Positions 33,650 to 42,608 are shown, numbered from the stretch's first letter. The stretch is 51,863 nucleotides of DNA from Hymenobacter montanus (GCF_014699115.1 NZ_JACXAD010000033.1:1-51863); one strand, 5' to 3'. Numbers and translations are program-made. The notes: generated by a model from the letters alone, not told the origin.

Positions 33650-34831
33650 ATGCAAACCACTACCCAGGCCGCCGTGGCCACTACCGGGGCGCAGCCCCTG
33701 GCCGAAGCCTCCCAGCCAGGCCGCCTCATCTCGCTCGACGTGTTCCGCGGGCTCACCGTAATGGCCATGATTTTGGTTAACAACCCCGGCAGCTGGAGCC
33801 ACATCTACCCGCCGCTGGAACACGCCGAGTGGAACGGATGCACGCCCACCGACCTCATTTTCCCCTTTTTTCTGTTCATTGTGGGCGTGAGCCTGATATA
33901 TGCCCTCGACGGCGTGAAGCAGCGCGGGGGCCCCCAGGGTGCCGTGCTGGGGCGGGTGCTGCGCCGGGCGGCGGTGCTCTTTGGCCTGGGCCTGCTCCTG
34001 TCGCTTTATCCGAAGTTCGATTTTGCCGGGGTGCGCATCATGGGCGTGCTGCAACGCATTGCCCTGGTGTTTCTGGGGTGCAGCATTATCTTTTTGAAGA
34101 CCACCTGGCGCACCCAGCTCGGGCTGCTGGCCGGCTTGCTGGTGGGCTACGCGGTGCTGTTGCAGCTGGTACCCGTGCCCGGCTTCGGCCCGGCCAATCT
34201 GGAGCCCGCTACCAACCTCGGCGCCTGGCTCGACCGCCTGATTCTCGGCGAGGCTCACCTCTGGAAAAGCAGCCGAACCTGGGATCCCGAAGGCCTGCTC
34301 GGTACCCTGCCGGCCTTGGGTACGGGCTTGCTGGGTAGCCTCAGCGCCCAGTGGCTGCGCAGGCGCGACCAGGAGCCCGCCGCCAAAGTGGCTTGGCTGT
34401 TCGTGGCCGCGGGGGCCCTGATCGTGCTCGGCCTTATCTGGCACGCCTGGTTTCCCATTAACAAGGCGCTGTGGAGCAGCTCGTACGTGCTGTACACCGG
34501 CGGGCTGGCCGTGGCCGGGTTGGCAGCCCTGTACTGGGTGTGCGACGTGCAGGGCTACCGCGCCTGGACGGGCCCGGCCCTGGCCTACGGCGTCAACGCC
34601 ATTCTGGTGTTTTGTTTGTCGGCCCTGCTTTCGCGCACCTTTGGCCTGTTCAAGCTGCGGGGGCCCAGTGGCCAAACGGTCGGGCTTAAAGAGTGGCTGT
34701 ATGAGTGGGGCATTGCCCCACACTTCGCCGACCCCCGTAATGCTTCGCTGGCTGGGGCGCTGCTCCTGGTCCTAATTTGGCTGGGCATTTTGAGCTGGAT
34801 GCGCAAAAAAGGCATCATCCTGAAAGTGTGA
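33650..34831 (+). CDS. HGSNAT/NagX-like membrane acyltransferase
   Basis: A 393-residue polytopic membrane protein with about ten hydrophobic segments. Diagnostic family stretches are RLISLDVFRGLTVMAMILVNNPG, WNGCTPTDLIFPFFLFIVGVSL and GVLQRIAL. These fit the heparan-alpha-glucosaminide N-acetyltransferase/DUF5009 group (NagX in proteobacterial GlcNAc operons). Members are thought to transfer acetyl groups across the membrane to amino sugars. Here it lies beside a susCD pair and near anmK and nagB, which supports a role in amino-sugar use; direct function is inferred. The His in the first loop, a candidate acetyl carrier in the human enzyme, may correspond to the His in PPLEHAEWNG, but I cannot verify this. 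Confidence 0.85.
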   Translation: MQTTTQAAVATTGAQPLAEASQPGRLISLDVFRGLTVMAMILVNNPGSWSHIYPPLEHAEWNGCTPTDLIFPFFLFIVGVSLIYALDGVKQRGGPQGAVLGRVLRRAAVLFGLGLLLSLYPKFDFAGVRIMGVLQRIALVFLGCSIIFLKTTWRTQLGLLAGLLVGYAVLLQLVPVPGFGPANLEPATNLGAWLDRLILGEAHLWKSSRTWDPEGLLGTLPALGTGLLGSLSAQWLRRRDQEPAAKVAWLFVAAGALIVLGLIWHAWFPINKALWSSSYVLYTGGLAVAGLAALYWVCDVQGYRAWTGPALAYGVNAILVFCLSALLSRTFGLFKLRGPSGQTVGLKEWLYEWGIAPHFADPRNASLAGALLLVLIWLGILSWMRKKGIILKV

Positions 34832-35179
34832 CGGTGGTATGGAAGAGTAACAATCCGCCACTGAGCGCAACCGGAGCACCTCAACTGGCCAGAATCAATT
34901 TTCAGTTTAAAGTTGGCGATGAGAAGCGTGGCCGACCATGACAAAAGGCTTTGCTGGCCAGCACTGCGCAATGGTGAATGACCGCGCCTGACGAACTTGC
35001 GTCTGCTACGCGACGGCCAGCCGCTCATCCCGCCGTAGTACCCCCCTGCTGCCCTACCGGATACGACTGGGCAGCAGCCATTTCACAACCTGGGCTCCTT
35101 TCTACGCCACCGGGCGGCCCCAGCGAGCGCCACCTCACCAACTTCCTTCGGGGCACTGCTAACTCCATTTATCTATCAC
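34832..35179. other. Intergenic region with a repeat-family hairpin
   Basis: No gene. CTGCTGCCC (35046-35054) pairs with GGGCAGCAG (35069-35077). The loop word CCCTACCGGATACGAC resembles the interspersed repeat at 9152-9167. Confidence 0.5.
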
Positions 35180-35980
35180 ATGAAAATCCTCATTATCGGC
35201 GGTGGCAACATGGGCCTGACCTATGCCCGCAGCTTTGTGCGCGCCCACATCACATCGCGGCTCGATCTGCGGCTGCTGGCCCGCTCGCCCGAGCGGGTGC
35301 CGGCCCTGGCGGCCCACGAAATCGGCACCGTGTGGGGTCACCCGGCCGAGTGCGTACCCGGGGCCGACATCCTCATCCTGGCCGTGAAGCCGCAGGACTC
35401 CCCCACCCTATTTACGGCCTTACGGGGGCTGGTGCAGCCGCAGCAGGTGGTACTCAGCATCATGGCCGGGGTCCGCATTGCCACGCTACGCGAAGCCCTG
35501 GGCACCCCGAAAGTCATCCGGGCCATGCCCAACCTGCCGGCCCAAATCGGCATGGGCATGACGGCCTTCACCAGCACCGACGAGGTGACTCGCGCCGAGC
35601 TGGTGCAAGTGCAAAACCTGCTGTCGACAACCGGCAAAACAGTGTACGTCGAAGAAGAATCGGCCATTGATGCGGCCACGGCCATTTCCGGCAGCGGCCC
35701 AGCCTACGTGTACTACTGCATGGATGCCCTGATGGCCGCCGCCGCCCAAATGGGCTTCACTCCTGCCGAAGCGGAGCTGCTGGTCAGCCAGACCTTTCGC
35801 GGGGCAGTAGATCTGTACTCGCAGTCGGGGCTGAGCTGCGGCGACTGGATTGCCCGGGTGGCTTCCAAGGGCGGCACCACCGAAGCGGCGCTAGGAGCTT
35901 TTAGTACGGGTGCCGTCCGCGAAGGGCTGGTAGCCGGAGCCCGAGCCGCGCGCGACCGGGCCGAAGAGCTGGGGCGCTGA
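35180..35980 (+). CDS. proC: Pyrroline-5-carboxylate reductase
   Basis: A 266-residue protein. It shows the N-terminal NAD(P) motif IGGGNMGLTYA, the segment LAVKPQD, SIMAGVRIATLREALG, RAMPNLPAQIGMGMT, and the C-terminal ProC signature region SGSGPAYVYYCMDALMAAA ... RVASKGGTTEAAL. It catalyses the last step of proline synthesis, reducing 1-pyrroline-5-carboxylate with NAD(P)H in the cytoplasm. Length matches the family. The ATG at 35180 starts directly at the Rossmann fold. It appears monocistronic. Confidence 0.96.
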   Translation: MKILIIGGGNMGLTYARSFVRAHITSRLDLRLLARSPERVPALAAHEIGTVWGHPAECVPGADILILAVKPQDSPTLFTALRGLVQPQQVVLSIMAGVRIATLREALGTPKVIRAMPNLPAQIGMGMTAFTSTDEVTRAELVQVQNLLSTTGKTVYVEEESAIDAATAISGSGPAYVYYCMDALMAAAAQMGFTPAEAELLVSQTFRGAVDLYSQSGLSCGDWIARVASKGGTTEAALGAFSTGAVREGLVAGARAARDRAEELGR

Positions 35981-36149
35981 CGCTCTCTATCCTAAATAAA
36001 TACGCTGAAAAGCGGCGGGGCAAGGGGGCGGTGCTGCTTTCTTCCAGATGCCTCCAAAAAAGAAATGCACGACAAAGGCCGAGGCATGGCATGCGCCTCG
36101 GAGCGAACTTCAGGTGATGTGGTAGCCCAGTCTGTTTCTACTTGATACA

Positions 36150-37484
36150 TTGAAAACGAATAGCCTGGCCTACTTCCGCCCTGTGCTGACCGCCACGGTG
36201 CTGCTGGCAATGCTTCCGGCAGTGATGCTGCCGGCTTACCAAGGGACTAGGCGGTTGCCAGTGCCTGCCCCGGTAACGGTAGCCAAGCAGCCCGCACCAC
36301 TAGCCCCTCCTATCCAGTCCGATACGCTGACCGCCACCGCCGAGATTCCGCCGGCGGCCTCTGCGCCAGTACTGGAGTCGTGCCCACCACACCCCTTGGT
36401 GTTTAGCCGGGGCAGCCGGGCTGCACAGCGGCCGTTGCTGGTGCGGCGCTACGTGGGCACGGTGGGTGGGCAGGCCGCCACCGCGCTGTTGCAGTGGCAG
36501 AACCCCGATTCGATAACCGGCTTTTTCTACCTGCACCGGGGCGGGCCGACCTATGAGCTGAGTTCGAGTAGCTCACGCGCAAGACGGGCAGTGGTGCTGC
36601 AGGTATCGCCGGAATACCCCAATGACTCTGCCCCAAACAGCCAGTGGCACCTACCGGCCCGACCGGGAGCAATGCTGGCGGGCAGTTGGCGCACGGCGGC
36701 CGGTTCGCAGCACGTGGCACTGCGCGAAAGCTACGTGGGGGCAGTGCCGCTGGCAATCCGCACGCTATACCTGCGCGGAGGCAAGTCTCTGGTTGACAAG
36801 TCTGATGACCCGAACTGCACCAACCAACCCAGCCTGAGCTATGATTTCTGGCGCTTGCCCGCTGGGCCCGCCACCGTGCCGCCGGCCCTGCGGGCGGTGT
36901 TGAACCCCACACCCGCAGCATGCCGCCGTACGCTGCGGGCCCGCCTGGAGGGTGATGGACGGGCAACCTATTCGCTAGCAATGCGGCTCAATGATTTTGG
37001 GCTACTTAGCTACCAGACCTACTACATGGCCAGCCCGTATGGTGGCCGGCCACAATATGAGGTGCGTGGCTCCCTGTTTGACTTGGCTACGGGACGGGCC
37101 TTGACTATGCGGAGTCAACTGCGACCGCAGTACGACCTGCCGTTGCGCCGCTTGATAGCTTGGCATCTACTACACGATGCCAAGTTTGATGACACCAATA
37201 AAGCCCATAGCCAAAGTTGGCAGTGGGAGGAAAAACCGAAGCCAAAGGCAGCCTCCGACACCGCGTTTAGTAATAGCCTATGGCTGTTGCGCGACTTAGC
37301 GCCCGTGCCTGAGCAAATTGCCTTTACCAGCGAGGGCCTGGAAGTATCGTACTGGCGGGGCAGCCTGGGACAGGCACTAGGTAACCTACGCGAAACGGTG
37401 CTGGTGCCCTACCGCGACTTGCGCCCCCTGGTGCGCCCCGGCACCCCGCTGGCCCGCATGTTGGCGGCCCGGGGGATGTGGTAG
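36150..37484 (+). CDS. Secreted hypothetical protein with RsiV/DUF3298-like C-terminal domain
   Basis: A 444-residue product starting at a TTG (36150). A hydrophobic N-terminus (LTATVLLAMLPAVMLPA) acts as a signal peptide or anchor, then a Pro-rich linker. The region about 260-435 recalls DUF3298/RsiV-type domains: YSLAMRLNDFGLLSYQTYYM, SPYGGRPQYEVRGSLFDLATGRAL and, at the end, IAFTSEGLEVSYWRG ... VPYRDLRPLVRPG. These domains are often extracytoplasmic sensor or lysozyme-binding-type modules, but no sigma factor lies nearby. The central part (about 100-230) is unrecognised. Its last 76 bp overlap the opposite-strand DUF3703 gene. Confidence 0.65.
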   Translation: MKTNSLAYFRPVLTATVLLAMLPAVMLPAYQGTRRLPVPAPVTVAKQPAPLAPPIQSDTLTATAEIPPAASAPVLESCPPHPLVFSRGSRAAQRPLLVRRYVGTVGGQAATALLQWQNPDSITGFFYLHRGGPTYELSSSSSRARRAVVLQVSPEYPNDSAPNSQWHLPARPGAMLAGSWRTAAGSQHVALRESYVGAVPLAIRTLYLRGGKSLVDKSDDPNCTNQPSLSYDFWRLPAGPATVPPALRAVLNPTPAACRRTLRARLEGDGRATYSLAMRLNDFGLLSYQTYYMASPYGGRPQYEVRGSLFDLATGRALTMRSQLRPQYDLPLRRLIAWHLLHDAKFDDTNKAHSQSWQWEEKPKPKAASDTAFSNSLWLLRDLAPVPEQIAFTSEGLEVSYWRGSLGQALGNLRETVLVPYRDLRPLVRPGTPLARMLAARGMW

Positions 37485-37840
37485 CTTTCGGCTAGAATCG
37501 CTTGCAAATCAGCCGGTACGGGCATGGGTTGCTCGGCGGGCACATTGGCACCACCCGTGTTGCCGGTGGGAACCCGGCCGAAAAACGAAAGGGCGAAACC
37601 GCCGATAATGCGCACGAGCTGGCCCAGGATTTCGCGCAAGTCGCGGATACGCAGGCCGTGGTGCAGCATGAGCAAGTGCGTGTGGGTGTGTGGCAACGCC
37701 CAGCGCTGCCCCAGGATGTGGGCCCGCTCGAGATGTGAGAAGGCCCTGGGCAAGTCCTGGCGGGCGGTAGCGGCACGGGCGGCTTGCAATTCGGCGCGGT
37801 AGTACGAGCGCAGGCGGCGGGGTAGTCGGAGGTAAAACAT
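37409..37840 (-). CDS. DUF3703 family protein
   Basis: A 143-residue protein. The pattern HLERAHILGQ ... HTHTHLLMLHHGLRIRDLREILGQLVRI is followed by GRVPTGNTGGANVPAEQPMPVPADLQAIL. This fits my memory of the DUF3703 family, often found beside heavy-metal efflux genes. Here it follows a metal P-type ATPase gene by only 22 bp and should be co-transcribed with it. Several histidines (HTHTH) could bind metal. The role is unknown; a metal-resistance accessory function is inferred from context. Its 3' end overlaps the convergent RsiV-like gene by 76 bp. Confidence 0.8.
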   Translation of the reverse strand: MFYLRLPRRLRSYYRAELQAARAATARQDLPRAFSHLERAHILGQRWALPHTHTHLLMLHHGLRIRDLREILGQLVRIIGGFALSFFGRVPTGNTGGANVPAEQPMPVPADLQAILAESYHIPRAANMRASGVPGRTRGRKSR

Positions 37841-37862
37841 GGCTTGATTGATAGAACGCGCG

Positions 37863-39962
37863 TTAAAACTTCATGCGCTGAATACGCACGGCGTTGAGAA
37901 TGGCCAGCAGCGCCACGCCCACGTCGGCAAACACTGCCTCCCACATGGTGGCCCCGCCCCCGGCACCTAGCGCCAACACGATGGCCTTCACGCCAAACGC
38001 CAGCCAGATGTTCTGCCACACCACCCGGTGGGTGGCGCGGGCAATGCGCCGGGCGGTGGCAACCTTGCTGGGGTGATCGGTCTGAATCACTACGTCGGCC
38101 GTTTCAATAGTCGCGTCCGCCCCCAGGCCGCCCATGGCAATGCCCACGTCGGCCAGCGCTACCACCGGCGCGTCGTTCACGCCGTCGCCCACAAACGCCA
38201 CCCTGCGGCCCTCGTCGAGGTACTGCTGCACGTAACGGGCTTTGTCCTCGGGCAGCAAGCCGCCGTGGGCCTCGTCGATGCCCAGTTCCCGGGCTACCCG
38301 CTGGGTGATGCTGTCCTTGTCGCCGGAGAGCATAACGAGCTTGCTGATGCCGTCGGCTTTGAGCTCCCGCACGGCCTGGGCCGCATCCGCCTTCGGTGCG
38401 TCTGCCACCGTGAGGTAACCGGCGTAGCGCCCATCAATGGCCACCACCACGATGCTGTCCGCAATCTGGTCGACCTGGGCCGGGTAAGGCACCCCGAACC
38501 TGGTGAGCAGCGTGGTGTTGCCGGCCAGCACTTCCTGTTGGCCGACGCTACCGCGCAGGCCGTGCCCAGCAATTTCCTCCACCGCTTCGGGAGAGCGGAC
38601 GGCGCCGTGCTGGCTCACGTGCCGCACGATGGCCTGGGCAATGGGGTGCGTCGACTTGCTTTCGAGCGTCGCCACCAGATCCAGAAACTGGTTGGTCTCG
38701 AGGCCCGGTACGGTTTCGACCCGCTGCACGGCAAACACGCCCCGGGTGAGCGTGCCGGTCTTGTCCAGCACCACCGTGTCCAGCTCCCGTAGGGCGTCAA
38801 GGAAGTTGGCGCCCTTGAACAGAATGCCGGCCCGGGCCGCCGCACCGATGCCGCCGAAGTACCCCAGCGGGATGCTCACCACCAACGCGCAAGGACAGGA
38901 AATTACCAGGAAAACCAGCGCCCGGTAGAGCCAGTCGCGGAACACGTAGTCCTCCACCACGAAGGCGGGCACCAGCAGGAGCAGCCCGGCCAGGCCCACG
39001 ACAAGGGGCGTGTATATCCGGGCGAAGCGGGTGATGAACTGCTGCGTTTTGGCTTTGCGACCCACCGCATCCTGCACCATCGCCAGAATCTTCGAGAGCT
39101 TGGTGTCTGCGAACGCGGCCGTGACCTCCACTCGCGCCAGGGTTTCCCGGTTAATCATGCCGGCCAGTACGGCCTCGCCCGGCTGCTTAGTCTGGGGGAT
39201 GGATTCGCCGGTGAGCGCGGCCGTGTTGAAAGAAGCTGCCGCCGCCCGCAGCGTGCCGTCGAGGGCTACTTTTTCGCCGGGCTTGATTTCCATCACGTCG
39301 CCGATCTGCACCTGCTCGGGACCGAGTACCAAGGGCCCGCCCCCGCTTAGCACGGTCACCTCGCTGGCTTGAATTTCCAACAGGGCGCGGATACTGCGCT
39401 TGGCGCGGTTCACGGCCGCGTCCTGAAACAGTTCGCCTACCGTGTAGAACAACATCACGGCCACGCCTTCCGGGTACTCGCCGATGGCGAAGGCGCCGCC
39501 CGTGGCCAGGCTCATCAGCAGGAACTCGTTGAAGATATTGCCCGAGGGAATGCTCCGAATCGCCGAGCGGATGACTTTCCAGCCCACCAGCAGGAACGCG
39601 ACAATGTACCACGCCAGGCGGACGTACCCCGTGAACCAAGTCGCGTCAACGTAATCCAGGGCAATGCCGCCCAGCAGCAATACCAGGCTCACGCCCGGCC
39701 ACCGGTACGGATTAGCCGTAGTCGGCCCGTGGTCATGGTCGTGATCGTGATTATGGTCGTGGTCATGGTCATGACTGGGGTCGGTACTCGGCTTCGGGTT
39801 AGCAGCCGGGGCGTGGTTATGGCCCGGCACGTCATGGCCTTTGGGATCGGCCGCGGCTTTGGACGGGAGCTGTTCGCGGTTAAGTGCGCCCACATTGTCG
39901 AGGTCCGCCTGCTGGGCGGGGTTCAGTTCCTCGTTCGTGGTTTGGGATGAAGGATCCGGCAT
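37863..39962 (-). CDS. Heavy-metal translocating P1B-type ATPase (Zn/Cd/Pb type)
   Basis: A 699-residue pump. It has no classical N-terminal HMA domain; instead it has a His/Asp-rich metal-binding stretch at residues 63-79. Core motifs are intact: TGES (251-254), the transmembrane CPC (356-358 in SCPCALV), phosphorylation Asp400 in DKTGTLT, the HP pair at 439-440, and GDGVNDAP near the C-terminus. The His-rich tail and CPC motif suggest export of Zn2+, Cd2+ or Pb2+ from the cytoplasm (ZntA/CadA-like). It is the middle gene of a fur-ATPase-DUF3703 unit with a palindromic operator candidate 62 bp before its start. Confidence 0.94.
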   Translation of the reverse strand: MPDPSSQTTNEELNPAQQADLDNVGALNREQLPSKAAADPKGHDVPGHNHAPAANPKPSTDPSHDHDHDHNHDHDHDHGPTTANPYRWPGVSLVLLLGGIALDYVDATWFTGYVRLAWYIVAFLLVGWKVIRSAIRSIPSGNIFNEFLLMSLATGGAFAIGEYPEGVAVMLFYTVGELFQDAAVNRAKRSIRALLEIQASEVTVLSGGGPLVLGPEQVQIGDVMEIKPGEKVALDGTLRAAAASFNTAALTGESIPQTKQPGEAVLAGMINRETLARVEVTAAFADTKLSKILAMVQDAVGRKAKTQQFITRFARIYTPLVVGLAGLLLLVPAFVVEDYVFRDWLYRALVFLVISCPCALVVSIPLGYFGGIGAAARAGILFKGANFLDALRELDTVVLDKTGTLTRGVFAVQRVETVPGLETNQFLDLVATLESKSTHPIAQAIVRHVSQHGAVRSPEAVEEIAGHGLRGSVGQQEVLAGNTTLLTRFGVPYPAQVDQIADSIVVVAIDGRYAGYLTVADAPKADAAQAVRELKADGISKLVMLSGDKDSITQRVARELGIDEAHGGLLPEDKARYVQQYLDEGRRVAFVGDGVNDAPVVALADVGIAMGGLGADATIETADVVIQTDHPSKVATARRIARATHRVVWQNIWLAFGVKAIVLALGAGGGATMWEAVFADVGVALLAILNAVRIQRMKF

Positions 39963-40023
39963 GGCAAGTCGAGCGGGTAAGAAAACAGTTCTGATTACGA
40001 ACGCAAACCTCGCTCCCCAGGTG

Positions 40024-40040
40024 ATGCAACGCTATTGCAT
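40024..40040. promoter_or_regulatory. Candidate Fur/Zur-family operator upstream of the metal ATPase
   Basis: ATGCAA (40024-40029) and TTGCAT (40035-40040) form a perfect 6-bp inverted repeat with a 5-base spacer. It lies between the fur-type gene stop and the ATPase start. TGCAA...TTGCA palindromes are typical of Fur-superfamily operators. Regulation of the ATPase by the adjacent Fur-like protein is inferred. Confidence 0.5.
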
Positions 40041-40044
40041 TGTT

Positions 40045-40467
40045 TCAGCGGGTACCGACGCACCGCGGACAGAGCCCCTTCATCACCAGGCTGGTTTCCT
40101 GCACCTGGTAGGCGCCGGGCAGGGCAACAACCGGCACGGCCACCGTGGGCAGGCAACTGGTTTCTCGGCAGCGGGTGCAGAAAAAGTGCACGTGCAAATC
40201 CTGGTGGTGCCCAGGCGTACACCCAGGCTCGCACAAGGCATATTTGACGGCCCCGCTGCCGTCCTCGACGCGGTGCACCAAGCCTTTATCGGTGAAAGTC
40301 TTTAGCGTGCGGTGCACGGTAATGCGGTCGACGTGGCCAAGCAGCTGCTCCACATCGGCCAGGCTTAGTGCCGCCGGGTGCTGCTGCAGCACGTCGAGCA
40401 CCAGCAGGCGCATGGCCGTGGGGGTGATCTGCTTGGCAATAAGGGTGTCTTCCAGTGGATGTGCCAT
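40045..40467 (-). CDS. Fur family metal-responsive transcriptional regulator
   Basis: A 140-residue protein with the Fur layout. The N-terminal winged helix (about 8-80) has TPTAMRLLVLDVLQQHP, LSLADVEQLL and RITVHRTLKTFTDKGLVHRVE. The C-terminal part has HHQDLHVHFFCTRC and a final CPRC, giving two CxxC pairs for the structural zinc. The HHQDLHVHF segment supplies the expected regulatory metal ligands. Extra cysteines (CEPGC) occur in the dimer region. It probably senses zinc or a related divalent metal and represses the downstream ATPase gene. Which of the Zur, PerR or Fur branches it belongs to cannot be fixed by eye. Confidence 0.92.
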   Translation of the reverse strand: MAHPLEDTLIAKQITPTAMRLLVLDVLQQHPAALSLADVEQLLGHVDRITVHRTLKTFTDKGLVHRVEDGSGAVKYALCEPGCTPGHHQDLHVHFFCTRCRETSCLPTVAVPVVALPGAYQVQETSLVMKGLCPRCVGTR

Positions 40468-40577
40468 GGTTTATTCCTCTTGCGCATTTTTCAGCTTTGC
40501 CCGCGGCAAGTGAGGCCCAGTGGGGCGAAGGTAGCGGCGAGGTTGATACCCTGGTGAGTGGAGAGCGTTTGTAAACG

Positions 40578-40769
40578 TTACCTGACTACGTTGAATAGCC
40601 GCATCAGGTCTTCCCAGTGCCGGTTGAAGCCGTAAATGAACTGGCGCGTGTAAGCACTGGCCCCGCTGTGGCGCACGTGCGTGATGTTGCCCAGCAAATT
40701 GTACCCGTAGCGCTGGGTGTAAGTCCTCGTGCTGGCCGCCCTCTCCACGAATGCTGAACCCCCAGCCAC
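40578..40769 (-). pseudogene. RHS/YD-repeat protein remnant
   Basis: About 63 codons read as RTYTQRYGYNLLGNITHVRH followed by SGASAYTRQFIYGFN. This closely fits YD-repeat units of RHS-type proteins (Y.YD.LGNI..v.h). There is no start ATG, no other repeats and no RHS core or toxin around it, so this is a leftover fragment. Just downstream lies a CGTTTGTAAACG palindrome (40566-40577), upstream of the fur-type gene. Confidence 0.5.
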
Positions 40770-40982
40770 TGATGCTTTTAGCTGTTGGCAGCTAATTCTG
40801 CACCAGTAGTATTTTTCATGGCTATCAGTCGAAGGTACAGACCAGCAAAATGGTTGCGGCTCATATCAACCTCGCCCGCAGCACACGTAAGCCAAGCGAA
40901 AGCAATGCAAAAGTAAGCTTCATCGCACCCTTAAGGACCGATTAAACGGGTGTACAGCGCTTTCGGGACAGTTATGAAAGCA

Positions 40983-42608
40983 CTACGGTAGCTCGTACCC
41001 CGCGAAGTCTTTACGCAGCTGGGTCTTAAGCAGCTTCCCCGTGGCCGTATGGGGCAGTTGCTCCACAAATTCCACCGCGTCGGGCTCGCAGAACCTGGCC
41101 ACTTTGCCTCGGAAGAAATCGAGCAGCTCCTGGGCTGATACGTCCATGCCGGGGCGCCGCACCACGACGAGCAAGGGCCGCTCGCTCCATTTGGCGCTGG
41201 GCACGCCGATAACGGCGGCCTCGGCCACGGCCGGGTGGGCCACCGCCAGGTTTTCTAAGTCGATGCTGGAAATCCACTCACCCCCCGATTTGATGACGTC
41301 CTTCGAACGGTCAGTGATTTGCATAAAGCCGTCGGGGTCGATGGTGGCCACGTCGCCGGTGCGGAACCAGCCGTCGGCGGTGAGCTCGCCGGGCGAGCCG
41401 CTGCGGAAGTAGTCGCGCACCACCCAGGGGCCGCGCACCAGTAAGTCGCCGAATGCCGTGCCGTCGTGCGGCAGCTCCTGGCCGTCGTCGCCCACAATTT
41501 TCATGTCAACGCCAAACACCACCCGGCCCTGCTTGGCCAGTACCGCGGCCTTTTTTTCGGGGCTCAGCGCCAGCTGGCTGCCCTTGAGGCGGCCCGCGGT
41601 GCCCAGGGGGCTGGTTTCGGTCATGCCCCAGGCATGAGTGATGGTCACGTTCAGCTCCTCCACAAAGGCCTTCATCAGGGCCGGCGGGCACGACGAGCCC
41701 CCCACCACCGTGCGCCGCAAGGTGCGAAACTGCCGGCTGCCTTCGCGCATAAACTGCAGCAGTGCCAGCCAGATGGTGGGCACCCCGGCCGAGAACGTAA
41801 CCCCTTCGGTCTCGAACAGCTCGTAGAGGCTGGCGCTGTCCATGCCGGCGCCGGGCAGTACCAGCTTGGCCCCATTGAGCGGAGCCGCGTACGGCAAGCC
41901 CCAGGCATTGACGTGGAACATGGGCACCACGGGCATTATTACGTCGAGGGCCGAGCAGCCCAGCGAATCGGGCAGGGAAATACCCAGCGCGTGCAGCAGC
42001 GTGGAGCGGTGCGAGTAGAGCACTCCCTTGGGCTGGTCGGTGGTGCCGGAAGTGTAGCAGAGCGAGCAGGCCGTGTTTTCGTCGAAGCTGGGCCACTCGT
42101 AGTCAGCGTCCTCGGCGGCCAGCAAGTCTTCGTAGCTGCACAGGCCGGGCAGGGCCGACCGGGCGGGCAGGTGTTCGGGGCCGGTCATCAGCACCCATTT
42201 TTCGACGGTGGGGCACACGGGAGCGAGCCGCTCTACCAAAGGCAGGAAGGTCAGATCGAAGAACAGCAGCCGGTCTTCGGCGTGGTTAATGATGTAGACA
42301 AGCTGCTCCGGAAACAGGCGCGGGTTGATGGTGTGGCACACCGCCCCGAGGCCCGCCACGCCGTAGTAGAGCTCGAAGTGCCGGTGGGTGTTCCAGGCCA
42401 GGGTGCCCACGCGGTCGCCAGGGTTAATGCCGGCTCGCAGCAGCGCCTTGGCCAGCTGCTTGCTACGTTGGTTCGCCCCGGCGTAGGTGTAGCGGTGGAG
42501 GCCGCCTTCGGGCAGCCGCGAAACCACCTCGGTATCGGCGTGCCACGTGGCCGCGTGTTCGAGAATGCCGGCCACGCGCAGCTGGTCGGCCATCATTAGT
42601 CCTAGCAT
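40983..42608 (-). CDS. Fatty-acyl-CoA ligase (AMP-binding, AlkK/FadD-like)
   Basis: A 541-residue member of the ANL superfamily. It has the adenylate-binding P-loop YTSGTTDQPKGVLYSH, VVPMFHVNAWGLPY, the ATP-binding THAWGMTETSP, GWFRTGDVATIDPDGFMQITDRSKDVIKSGGEWIS, and the catalytic C-terminal Lys in PHTATGKLLKTQLRK. The N-terminus (HRYTYAGANQRSKQLAKAL) resembles medium/long-chain AlkK-type synthetases. It activates fatty acids to acyl-CoA with ATP, in the cytoplasm or at the inner membrane. The chain-length preference cannot be assigned. The start at 42608 could instead be the ATG a few codons in (MMADQL). Confidence 0.92.
   Translation of the reverse strand: MLGLMMADQLRVAGILEHAATWHADTEVVSRLPEGGLHRYTYAGANQRSKQLAKALLRAGINPGDRVGTLAWNTHRHFELYYGVAGLGAVCHTINPRLFPEQLVYIINHAEDRLLFFDLTFLPLVERLAPVCPTVEKWVLMTGPEHLPARSALPGLCSYEDLLAAEDADYEWPSFDENTACSLCYTSGTTDQPKGVLYSHRSTLLHALGISLPDSLGCSALDVIMPVVPMFHVNAWGLPYAAPLNGAKLVLPGAGMDSASLYELFETEGVTFSAGVPTIWLALLQFMREGSRQFRTLRRTVVGGSSCPPALMKAFVEELNVTITHAWGMTETSPLGTAGRLKGSQLALSPEKKAAVLAKQGRVVFGVDMKIVGDDGQELPHDGTAFGDLLVRGPWVVRDYFRSGSPGELTADGWFRTGDVATIDPDGFMQITDRSKDVIKSGGEWISSIDLENLAVAHPAVAEAAVIGVPSAKWSERPLLVVVRRPGMDVSAQELLDFFRGKVARFCEPDAVEFVEQLPHTATGKLLKTQLRKDFAGYELP

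Noticed and set aside
33620..34723. A 367-codon open frame on the minus strand
   Set aside because: Antisense to the HGSNAT-like acyltransferase; a Gln/His-rich shadow typical of antisense to membrane-protein genes at high GC.
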